Below are positions 17,387 to 24,089 of a DNA stretch of 34,608 bases, one piece after another. The notes beneath the pieces were generated by a model that was given only the letters and a program-made list of their open reading frames with translations, was not told the origin of the DNA and made no database searches. The translations under genes were made by a program, and so were the position numbers. The stretch is from CAZLGC01 sp964559275. GTDB lineage: Bacteria > Patescibacteriota > CALEFQ01. The stretch covers positions 1 to 34,608 of the forward strand of contig CAZLGC010000007.1 of NCBI GenBank assembly GCA_964559275.1, read 5' to 3'. Position 1 is the first letter of the stretch; each line of letters opens with the position of its first letter.

Positions 17387-18456
17387 TATTCTTTTTCACA
17401 AAGTTCAATGATACGAGCCGCTATTCCCCGCGGCGCCAGCGTTTCCTGGGCCAGGCGTTCTTTGATAACACTGACCGGCATTGATGCCACCACGGCGCTG
17501 GCCGGATCCTGAGCGATGGTATAGCCTCCGGCTTTTTCAATTGCTTTCATCCCAAGCAGACCGTCTTCCCCCATGCCAGTTAGAACAACCCCGATAGTGT
17601 CGGCACCATAACTCTTGGCCGCGGAGGTCATTGCCCTGTCTATAGAAGTAAGGCCACGCTGGTCCTGATTATTGGAAACAAGCTTGATTTCACGCTGTTT
17701 GGATTTGGCCTGCCGGGATATGTCTATAAAACGATTACCGGGAGCTATCAGGATATCGCCCTTGTCTATCATCTCGCCGTCAGTTGCTTCCTTTATTGTG
17801 AAAGGTGTCAGCTTATTCAGCCTCTTGGAAAACTTCTTTATGAAGTACTCCGGCATATGCTGAACCACCAAGACTGCCCCGGGAAAATTTACGGGTAGAT
17901 CCATCAGGATATCTTCCACAATTGGCGGGCCACCGGTAGAAGCTCCTATCACTACTAATCTTTCAGCCGGTCCATTCGGCGGCTCCGGGTGCTTACTGCT
18001 TTTTGGTATCTGCGAAGGCGAACGCGGCCTAACTACAGCCCTGGCAGCCGCGTGAACTTTGGATAGCAGTTCATCTTCAACTTTATCAATATCAAGCGAG
18101 AGCTCACCAGAGGGTTTGGCCACAAAATCAACTGCCCCGGCCCGCAGACTTTCCAATGTAGCCTCGGCCCCGGCCGTGGTATAAGCAGAAAACATTACCA
18201 CGCCCGGTAACTTTTTTTGGCAGTTACTCAGAATCTCAGCAACCGCCTGGGCCCCGTTCATCCGCGGCATATTGAAATCCATCGTGATGACGTCCGGTTT
18301 GAGGCGAACCGCCTCGCCGACTGCCTCAACTCCGTTCTTAGCCGTTCCGACAACCTCAACCTGACGATCCTTGCTGAGCAAATCTGTTACCAGATTGCGC
18401 ATAAAGAAAGAATCGTCAACAACCAAAACCCTGATTTTTTTCAGTTTTTTCAGCAA
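17386..18456 (-). CDS. cheB: Receptor methylesterase/deamidase response regulator CheB
   Basis: This 356-residue protein has a receiver domain with phospho-acceptor Asp60 (VITMDFNMP), Ser90 and Lys114, a linker to about 160, and a methylesterase domain. The catalytic triad is Ser173 (IGASTGG), His200 (VVQHMP) and Asp298 (GMGEDG). The start codon appears to be TTG at 18456: there is no ATG before the first beta-strand, and an upstream in-frame stop excludes a longer form. CheB removes methyl groups from receptor glutamates, yet no cheR methyltransferase is seen in the window. It overlaps cheA by one base. Confidence 0.95.
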   Translation of the reverse strand: MLKKLKKIRVLVVDDSFFMRNLVTDLLSKDRQVEVVGTAKNGVEAVGEAVRLKPDVITMDFNMPRMNGAQAVAEILSNCQKKLPGVVMFSAYTTAGAEATLESLRAGAVDFVAKPSGELSLDIDKVEDELLSKVHAAARAVVRPRSPSQIPKSSKHPEPPNGPAERLVVIGASTGGPPIVEDILMDLPVNFPGAVLVVQHMPEYFIKKFSKRLNKLTPFTIKEATDGEMIDKGDILIAPGNRFIDISRQAKSKQREIKLVSNNQDQRGLTSIDRAMTSAAKSYGADTIGVVLTGMGEDGLLGMKAIEKAGGYTIAQDPASAVVASMPVSVIKERLAQETLAPRGIAARIIELCEKE

Positions 18457-18482
18457 ATTTATTCAGGTATTCTCCCGCCTTA

Positions 18483-18842
18483 TTAACCGATAACTTTCTT
18501 TACCTCAGCGATGACCTGATCGTTGTCAAATGGTTTGACGATGTAGCCGATGGCTCCTTTGCTTTTGCTCTCTTCAATTACTGCATCCTGGCCAACCGCA
18601 CTGATAACAACGACCTTGGCGTCTTTCCCAATTTCTTCCAGCACCTCGACCCCACCCTTGACCGGCATGATAATGTCCAGCAAAACCAGTTCCGGGCTCT
18701 CAGATTTGAATTTTTCGACAGCTTCATTGCCATCTCCAGCCTCGACGAAGTTGCTGTAACCTGCTCCCTGCAGAATATTCTTTAGAACATTGCGCATAAA
18801 AGCAGAGTCGTCGACCAGGAGAATTTTTGAATCTTTAGCCAT
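18483..18842 (-). CDS. cheY: Chemotaxis response regulator CheY
   Basis: This 119-residue single receiver has LVDDS at the N-terminus, phospho-acceptor Asp56 (LVLLDIIMP), Ser81 and Lys103 in the CheY-like IVKPFDN. Unlike the other receivers in the array, its Lys is followed by Pro-Phe, the classical CheY form. It lies between the CheC/CheX-like phosphatase and cheB, so it is the direct CheA target. With no flagellar genes here, its output is probably the type IV pilus. There is no Shine-Dalgarno; the leader is A/T-rich. Confidence 0.95.
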   Translation of the reverse strand: MAKDSKILLVDDSAFMRNVLKNILQGAGYSNFVEAGDGNEAVEKFKSESPELVLLDIIMPVKGGVEVLEEIGKDAKVVVISAVGQDAVIEESKSKGAIGYIVKPFDNDQVIAEVKKVIG

Positions 18843-18859
18843 ATTTTTTAGAGATTATT

Positions 18860-19438
18860 TTATTTAAGATTAGCTATGACGTTGGCGAATTCTTCCGAAA
18901 AAACAATGTAGTGCTCGGCGGTGATTCTGAATCCAGCGACCTCAAGAACGGTCTTGAAGACTATAGCATCACCAGTGGTCTGCTGTAGAGCACGCTGTAT
19001 TGATTTTTCCAGACTGGTCACCGGCAGCATGTGCGGCGCCCCGATCATAAGATTGGATCCGGTCATGTCGGACAACGCTGTCAGGAAAGAGTTGGAAAGG
19101 ATGTTTAGCGTTTCCTTGATTGCGGATCGGTCCAGATCCATCAGGATACCGGTTGTCCCGGGCTGACGTTCATTAATCAGATCAATGAAGATCAAGGCCT
19201 GCTCCCGCCCCATTGTCAGAACCGATGCCCCCTTGACACCCTCAATCATCTGGGTGTAGGCAATTACCGATTGACCTTCTTGCGGTTGGATACGCTGGCC
19301 GATATCCGCCAGTGAAACCACTTCCGCTTCGGAAACGGAAACGTTGACAGTTTGCTTTGATAATTTGGAAAAGGCAGCTGATACTTTATCAGCACCTGCC
19401 CTGGAAACCTTTTCCAAAATTTCTTTACTAAATTCCAT
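18860..19438 (-). CDS. CheC/CheX-like phosphatase with one intact active site
   Basis: This 192-residue protein has the CheC-like fold pattern. The second motif (IKETLNILSNSF) keeps Glu109 and Asn112 of the phosphatase site. The first motif (LEKVSRAGADKVS) has Ser12 where Asn is expected and is probably inactive. That places it near CheX/FliY-like members or a divergent CheC. It sits between cheW and cheY, 17 nt before cheY, which fits dephosphorylation of CheY-P. Together with CheC it gives the pathway two candidate phosphatases. I leave the gene symbol empty because CheC and CheX cannot be separated by eye. Confidence 0.85.
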   Translation of the reverse strand: MEFSKEILEKVSRAGADKVSAAFSKLSKQTVNVSVSEAEVVSLADIGQRIQPQEGQSVIAYTQMIEGVKGASVLTMGREQALIFIDLINERQPGTTGILMDLDRSAIKETLNILSNSFLTALSDMTGSNLMIGAPHMLPVTSLEKSIQRALQQTTGDAIVFKTVLEVAGFRITAEHYIVFSEEFANVIANLK

Positions 19439-19454
19439 AGGATTAATTTCTTAA

Positions 19455-20051
19455 TTATTTAGACCTGGCTGTTTTCTTGATGGTCTCACCAATTTGCAGA
19501 AGTTCTTTCTCCTGCAGAAGTTTCTCCAAATTCAAGTAAATCAGCAGACGGGCATGCTCTTTTCCCTCTTCTTTTTCCTTATCTTTCTTTTTATCTTCAT
19601 CATCCAGAACAATCACGCCTTCCAAGTAGTCGGCGTGAATTTTGGTAGAAACAAGCTCGGGTGTCGGCCGAATGCTGCTTTTTGGGACCTGCATGACTTC
19701 TTTCACCTCATCCACTATCACTCCATATTGATTATCGTTTTCAGCGACAACAATGATGTGCTTTGGTTTGATTTTGTTTTCCCGGACAAGGTCAAATCTT
19801 TTTTCCAGGTCTATTACAACTACGATCTTGCCGCGCAGATTGAGGATGCCACGGATGAATTTCGGGGAATTTGGTATCGGGGTGATTTCGGGAATCAGAA
19901 TAACTGTCTGCAGTTCCGTCAGCGGTACAGCGTACTCCTCCCCGTCCAACTCAAAGACCATCATCTGGATATACTCTTCTACCTTTTCCTTTTCCGACTG
20001 ATCGGCGCCGGCCACCTCGGTGATGATTTTTTTGAGGTCTTGTTGGGCCAT
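19455..20051 (-). CDS. cheW: Chemotaxis coupling protein CheW
   Basis: This 198-residue protein has a CheW SH3-like beta-barrel domain (about 27-185) with the signatures YAVPLTELQTV and FIRGILNLRGKIVVVIDL. It bridges the MCP to the CheA P5 domain. Compared with the roughly 150-residue norm it has an N-terminal extension of about 25 residues. It also has a very charged insertion (about 150-165, Asp/Lys/Glu only) before the last strand, and a basic tail. It is 4 nt downstream of the MCP gene, giving a receptor-adaptor pair. Confidence 0.95.
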   Translation of the reverse strand: MAQQDLKKIITEVAGADQSEKEKVEEYIQMMVFELDGEEYAVPLTELQTVILIPEITPIPNSPKFIRGILNLRGKIVVVIDLEKRFDLVRENKIKPKHIIVVAENDNQYGVIVDEVKEVMQVPKSSIRPTPELVSTKIHADYLEGVIVLDDEDKKKDKEKEEGKEHARLLIYLNLEKLLQEKELLQIGETIKKTARSK

Positions 20052-20055
20052 ATAA

Positions 20056-21888
20056 TTAGCCTTTCTTGGGAGTTATTTTGACGGTTTTATTTGGCTTGGG
20101 AATTTCTGGGGGAGCAACACTAGTTTTCTGCTTTTCAGCTATCTCTTTGGCCATGTTGTTTGTCTCACCGGCTAGCTTGCTCAATTCTTCTGCCAATGAC
20201 TGTAACTGCTGAGACGCGGCAGCCACTTGCTGATTGGCAGCGCTCTGCTGCTGTGTAGAAGCGGACAGCTGCTGAGCACCGGAGGCATTTTGCTCGGCCA
20301 CCGAGGCAATGGAGTCCATTGTTTTGGCAATCTGCTGTACAGTGGCAGCCTGTTCCTGAATAGCTGAGGAAATCTCTTGGATCTTGGTTGAGACCGACTG
20401 GACCGACGTGACGGTATTACCCATCGACATGGTTATATCCTCGACAATTTTCTTGATCTTGTTAGCTGAGCGACCAGAGTCTTCAGCAAGCTTGCTGACG
20501 GAATCAGCCACTACGGCAAAGCCGCGACCGGCCTCGCCCGCCCGAGCGGCCTCAATGGCGGCATTCAATGCCAACAAATTGGTCTGCTCGGCAATACTGG
20601 TAATAGTCTCAACAATGTCACTGATTTTTTCCGAGCTCTCACCGGTCTGTTGCGCCATTTGCGAAGTCTGCATGGCGTTGGAGGACGCTTCCTGCGCCGA
20701 GGATGACATCTGCTGCATAGCGGCGGAAATTTGCGCCACCGATTTGGAGATCTCTTCTGCCTGCTTGGACTGCTGGGTGGCGCCGGAGGCAACTTGCTGC
20801 GCGACTGAGGAGTTCTGCTGGGCAGCTGCCGAAGTCTGCTGAGAGGAAGACGATAATTGGGATGACGCTGAACCCATCTGCTCAACCACCTTACGAATCG
20901 GGCGTTTGACGAATTCGCCGGTGGAACGGGAAGCGTACCAGGCTACCAATACTATGGCAACCAGGGCTACAGCACCAATTATCAAAATCTGATTACGCAA
21001 AGCGACTGCGGGGGCATTGACTTCCGTATCATCAATCTCTGCCACCATACACCAATTCTTATCTAATTTATCAATTATTTCACTTGATTTGTAAGCCCCT
21101 AAAACATTCGAACCACGATAATCGATTCCTTCCCCTTGTACATCTTCCCCGTTTAAGCATTCCGTTACATAGTTGTTATCATAATCTTGCTCCAAAATTA
21201 CAGAATCACCCCCAAAACGAGAAGCGGAGATGAAAACTTTTTCATCATTCAAGAGAAAAACATCGCCAGTCTCCCCGGTAGCTTCGGCCGCATGCATAAG
21301 GAGATCATTCAGACTATCCATCGTCATACGACCCACCATAACTCCCACGATTTGACCTGAATTATGATCAGTCACCGGAGCTGATACAGAATAGCCAATT
21401 TTACCGGTTACGTCAGATGAATATGGATCTTTGATATAAGGTTCACCGGTTGCTATAACCTCGGTATAATACGGGTCGTTTGCCCTGTTTTGTCCCACAA
21501 AACTTTCGTCGGTTGAAGCTATAACAGTGCCACCGGCATCAAGATAAAATATCTCATAGAATTCAGAGAAATCTTCATGGGCATTTACCAAATCCTCGCT
21601 AATCTCTGCCACCCTCTCGGCGTCATACTCGGTGGTATGCAAAAGATCATTGAATGTTAAGGCTTCGATCTGTCTTAAATCACCCAAGAACATTTCGATA
21701 ACAGCTTCCTCCCCTGTTTCAGAAACAGCTTCTAATTCATCATTACCCTCCTGATGAAGGGCCTGGCTAGCTTGATAATATGAAAGATAGCCAACAACCG
21801 CCATCGGAATAATACCAACTGCCAAAAACCAGAGGATGAACCGACCAGTCAGCCCCAGACTTTTGAATTTACCTTGTCCCTTTGCCAT
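20056..21888 (-). CDS. Methyl-accepting chemotaxis protein with dCache sensor, no evident HAMP
   Basis: This 610-residue protein has TM1 (about 16-38), a dCache-like ligand-binding domain (about 40-290), TM2 (about 298-317) and a cytoplasmic signalling domain. The hairpin tip EQTNLLALNAAIEAARAGE with GRGFAVVA (about 430-460) is classical. After TM2 the sequence RPIRKVVEQM resembles the first HAMP helix. It then passes directly into Ser/Gln-rich heptads, with no second HAMP helix. The signalling bundle is unusually rich in Gln-Gln pairs, possible CheD substrates. No C-terminal pentapeptide for CheR/CheB tethering is seen; the tail is Lys/Pro-rich. It is the only chemoreceptor in the window and sits next to cheW. 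The ligand is unknown. Confidence 0.95.
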   Translation of the reverse strand: MAKGQGKFKSLGLTGRFILWFLAVGIIPMAVVGYLSYYQASQALHQEGNDELEAVSETGEEAVIEMFLGDLRQIEALTFNDLLHTTEYDAERVAEISEDLVNAHEDFSEFYEIFYLDAGGTVIASTDESFVGQNRANDPYYTEVIATGEPYIKDPYSSDVTGKIGYSVSAPVTDHNSGQIVGVMVGRMTMDSLNDLLMHAAEATGETGDVFLLNDEKVFISASRFGGDSVILEQDYDNNYVTECLNGEDVQGEGIDYRGSNVLGAYKSSEIIDKLDKNWCMVAEIDDTEVNAPAVALRNQILIIGAVALVAIVLVAWYASRSTGEFVKRPIRKVVEQMGSASSQLSSSSQQTSAAAQQNSSVAQQVASGATQQSKQAEEISKSVAQISAAMQQMSSSAQEASSNAMQTSQMAQQTGESSEKISDIVETITSIAEQTNLLALNAAIEAARAGEAGRGFAVVADSVSKLAEDSGRSANKIKKIVEDITMSMGNTVTSVQSVSTKIQEISSAIQEQAATVQQIAKTMDSIASVAEQNASGAQQLSASTQQQSAANQQVAAASQQLQSLAEELSKLAGETNNMAKEIAEKQKTSVAPPEIPKPNKTVKITPKKG

Positions 21889-21896
21889 ATAATTTT

Positions 21897-21957
21897 TTGA
21901 TTATGAAGATGGAAAGTGGAAGATGTAACTTTGAAATAGTTTCCATTTTCTATCTTC
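21897..21957. repeat. GAAGAT-type A/T-rich palindromic repeat, copy 2
   Basis: The kinase-MCP spacer contains GAAGATGGAAA (21905-21915) facing TTTCCATTTTCTATCTTC (21940-21957), a long imperfect inverted repeat. The outer flank (aattttttgattatgaagat) matches copy 1 at 14465-14503 almost base for base. Both copies sit just before a start codon on the minus strand. Confidence 0.55.
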
Positions 21958-21963
21958 TTATAA

Positions 21964-23187
21964 TTATGCTAAAGACTTAGTTCCTTTTTTCTGCTTCATC
22001 CCTTCTAGCGGCAGACTAACGTAGAAAGTTGTGCCCTTGCCTTCCTCGGACTCAAACCAGATTTTACCCCCGGCGGTTTCCAGAATTGACTGGACGATGT
22101 AAAGTCCCAGACCGGTACCCTCGGTTTCCTTGACCTTCACGTTGTCCGCCCGGAAAAGCTTGGTGAAAATTTGCTTCTGGTCCTTTTTGGGAATGCCGTA
22201 ACCGGTATCTTTTACTCTGATCTGGATGTCCTTATCAGTCTTTTCTACCGAAAGACTGACTTTGCCTTTCTCGGGAGTATACTTAACTGCATTGGAAAGA
22301 AGATTCTGGAAAATGATACGGGTCAGCTTGGGATCAACATTGAGAACCAGATCCTTCGGGCTATATTCTTTTTCAATTTGTATTGATTTGGCCTGGATCT
22401 TTACAGCCAGTTCCTCGAGCACGGAGTCAGCCATTTCCTCGAGGTCAGTCGGCTTTGGTTCAATAATGAAAGTGCCAAGTTCCAGACGAGAAACATTGAG
22501 AAGGGCGTCAACCAGATCGATCATCCGCAGATTGCTTTTGTACATTGTCTCCAAATATTCTTTCTGTTCTTCGTTCAATTTGCCCAGTGACTCATCCTTG
22601 AGCATTTCTGCATACCAGCGAATAGTGGCCAGCGGGGTGCGTAATTGGTGCGAGGCCAGAGAGACAAACTCCGTCTTGGTACGATCTATATCCGTTTCGA
22701 TAGTAATATCACGAAAGACTACGATAGTACCGACAATCTTTTCACCCAAAACAAACGGTGTAACGGTAATACCGACCGGGAATTGACTGCCGTCCTTGCG
22801 TTTGTAGTAGTAAGTCTGCCCGCGCGGGTTACTGGACGGCTTTCCGGTGGAAAGCGCCAGTACCTCGGGACGACGATAAAGCGGGATTTCCTTTCCTTTA
22901 TTATCAACCACCGGTACGGATTCAACCACCGACTTTCCAATCAGATCAGACCTCTTTTTGTCCAGCATTGACTCGGCCGAACCGTTGATCAGAGTAATTA
23001 AACCATCCTGATCGGTAGCAATGATACCGTCCCCGATGCTTTCCAACAAAGCTTGGTTACGAGCCGAAACTTCGGCCAAAGTCTGGGCTCCTTCCTGCAG
23101 CTCATCGTATGCTCGCTTAACCTCATCCGGCATCAGGTCATCGGATTTGGTTGCGTTCTGTTTTGGCGGTAAATCAGCCTTGGTCAT
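21964..23187 (-). CDS. Soluble PAS histidine kinase at the head of the array
   Basis: This 407-residue protein has a short coiled start, one PAS domain (about 45-165, opening LLESIGDGIIATDQDG and closing VFRDITIETDID), HisKA with His180 in SHQLRTPL, and HATPase_c. The N box (NLLSNAVKYTP), G1 (DTGYGIPKKD) and G2 (GTGLGLYIVQSIL) are intact. It has no membrane segment. It is first in the long array, behind a good promoter, with the MCP gene 75 nt downstream across a palindromic repeat. It has no receiver gene immediately beside it, so its partner could be any of the receivers further along. It is similar to the C-terminal half of the dCache kinase. Confidence 0.94.
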   Translation of the reverse strand: MTKADLPPKQNATKSDDLMPDEVKRAYDELQEGAQTLAEVSARNQALLESIGDGIIATDQDGLITLINGSAESMLDKKRSDLIGKSVVESVPVVDNKGKEIPLYRRPEVLALSTGKPSSNPRGQTYYYKRKDGSQFPVGITVTPFVLGEKIVGTIVVFRDITIETDIDRTKTEFVSLASHQLRTPLATIRWYAEMLKDESLGKLNEEQKEYLETMYKSNLRMIDLVDALLNVSRLELGTFIIEPKPTDLEEMADSVLEELAVKIQAKSIQIEKEYSPKDLVLNVDPKLTRIIFQNLLSNAVKYTPEKGKVSLSVEKTDKDIQIRVKDTGYGIPKKDQKQIFTKLFRADNVKVKETEGTGLGLYIVQSILETAGGKIWFESEEGKGTTFYVSLPLEGMKQKKGTKSLA

Positions 23188-23204
23188 TGAGTAACTTCAA
23201 AACA

Positions 23205-23218
23205 GCAGAAAAATCTGC
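23205..23218 (-). other. Leader hairpin upstream of the first kinase gene
   Basis: The transcript from the promoter at 23324-23352 would have a leader of about 130 nt. Eighteen bases before the kinase ATG it contains GCAGA-TTTT-TCTGC, a perfect 5-bp stem. It may influence translation initiation of the first gene. I could not match the leader to a known riboswitch class. Confidence 0.35.
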
Positions 23219-23323
23219 CTAATTTAGAATAATTTTGCAAAAAACGGAAATAGTGTTTGTTTTGGCCCTAACTGAAAAATTTCGTCAGGACCGGCGACCT
23301 TTTTGTGACTATTTCACTACTAA

Positions 23324-23352
23324 ATTATAGCACAAATTGAGCCCTTTGGAAA
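23324..23352 (-). promoter_or_regulatory. Promoter for the 23-kb chemosensory-pilus array
   Basis: On the minus strand TTTCCA (23352-23347) is followed after 17 bases by a perfect TATAAT (23329-23324). An extended TG sits one base before the -10 (TGCTATAAT). Transcription would start near 23317, about 130 nt before the first ATG. Confidence 0.7.
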
Positions 23353-23365
23353 TATGGATAACTAG

Positions 23366-23391
23366 AAAAGCCCCCGATCAAGAGGACTTTT
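23366..23391 (-). terminator. Intrinsic terminator after the exported protein gene
   Basis: On the minus strand AAAAGTCCTC pairs with GGGGGCTTTT across the loop TTGATC: 10 bp including two G-U pairs, with a T-run in the 3' arm. It lies 33 nt after the stop at 23424 and just upstream of the array promoter, insulating the two units. Confidence 0.6.
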
Positions 23392-23423
23392 CCTATTTTG
23401 CGGTACGAGGCAGCGATTTTGCC

Positions 23424-23948
23424 CTAAAGTAGTAGCATTTCTGTCAAATTGCCTTCCAGAATATGTTCTTCCGGTGTTTCATCATCTACCGTTTCCCGAG
23501 TGATAACCACCAGCGGGTAGTCCTCATGATTAGTGGCGGAGGTATAAGTCAGTGTGTATTCGTCACCGGACTTGGTCATTTTACCGGTCGAGAAGAACTC
23601 GGAATTATCTGCTTTGACTAACCAGCCTTCATAGAACTCTCCCTCCGGCAAGTCAGGCAGAGTAGCTGTAACCTGGTGAGTGAAAGTCCCATCGACGTAT
23701 TGCCGGGTGGCGGTGCCGCTACTGGTGCCGCCTTCAGTTACGTCAATCAAGATGATTTCGTCTACTTCAGAAGCATCATCAGCGGGAGTAGCTGTGGTTG
23801 TAGACGTCGGTGTAGCTGTCGCGGTAGGCACCGGAGAAGTCGCCACCTCGGTCGCCGTTTCCGAACTTGAACTCATCACCACCAAAACAATCCCGATTAT
23901 GACCACGATGATGGCAAGGACGATAATGATTAGACCGATTGGTTTCAT
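23424..23948 (-). CDS. Membrane-anchored exported protein, anti-sigma-K-like domain possible
   Basis: This 174-residue protein has a strong N-terminal hydrophobic anchor (residues 4-25), a Thr/Ala/Pro-rich extracellular linker (about 30-60), and a small beta-rich domain (about 62-174). Motifs LPDLPEGEFYEGWLVK and YPLVVITRE recall the C-terminal domain of RskA-type anti-sigma proteins and related exported domains. The anti-sigma N-terminal region itself is absent. It is a monocistronic gene with its own -10-like element and terminator. I would not assign a function beyond a surface-anchored protein. Confidence 0.85.
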   Translation of the reverse strand: MKPIGLIIIVLAIIVVIIGIVLVVMSSSSETATEVATSPVPTATATPTSTTTATPADDASEVDEIILIDVTEGGTSSGTATRQYVDGTFTHQVTATLPDLPEGEFYEGWLVKADNSEFFSTGKMTKSGDEYTLTYTSATNHEDYPLVVITRETVDDETPEEHILEGNLTEMLLL

Positions 23949-23971
23949 ATGTTTTTTTTAAGGCTAAGGAT

Positions 23972-23977
23972 ATTATA
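23972..23977 (-). promoter_or_regulatory. Candidate -10 element for the exported protein gene
   Basis: A perfect TATAAT on the minus strand lies 24 bases before the start at 23948. I found no convincing -35 at 16-18 bases. Confidence 0.4.
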
Positions 23978-24015
23978 CCTTATTGGGGTGTAATCTAGCT
24001 AGGAACCTTTGGGGT

Positions 24016-24036
24016 GTCGCCTGAGGCGAAGGCGAC
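24016..24036 (-). other. GC-rich hairpin after the glycosyltransferase gene
   Basis: GTCGCC (24016-24021) pairs with GGCGAC (24031-24036); an alternative inner stem is CGCC/GGCG. It lies between the glycosyltransferase stop and the next promoter, in a GC-rich block (24010-24080) unlike its flanks. It has no U-tract and may be a transcript-end structure or a repeat remnant. Confidence 0.3.
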
Positions 24037-24089
24037 GACCATCCTGCCAGACTTTGTCGAGCTCAGCCGAGACGCATCAGGACTTTACG

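Noticed and set aside
19494..20081. Plus-strand frame of 195 codons opposite cheW
   Set aside because: It is fully antisense to a clear CheW, and the Phe/Leu-rich translation is the usual reverse image of a Lys/Glu-rich protein.
20170..20880. Repetitive CTGCTG-like sequence suggesting tandem repeats or CRISPR
   Set aside because: It is the Gln/Ser-rich signalling bundle of the MCP; there are no regular spacers and the frame is intact.
23188..23320. Possible c-di-GMP or preQ1 riboswitch in the array leader
   Set aside because: I could not find the conserved core bases or the expected helices of these classes; only one short hairpin is clear.
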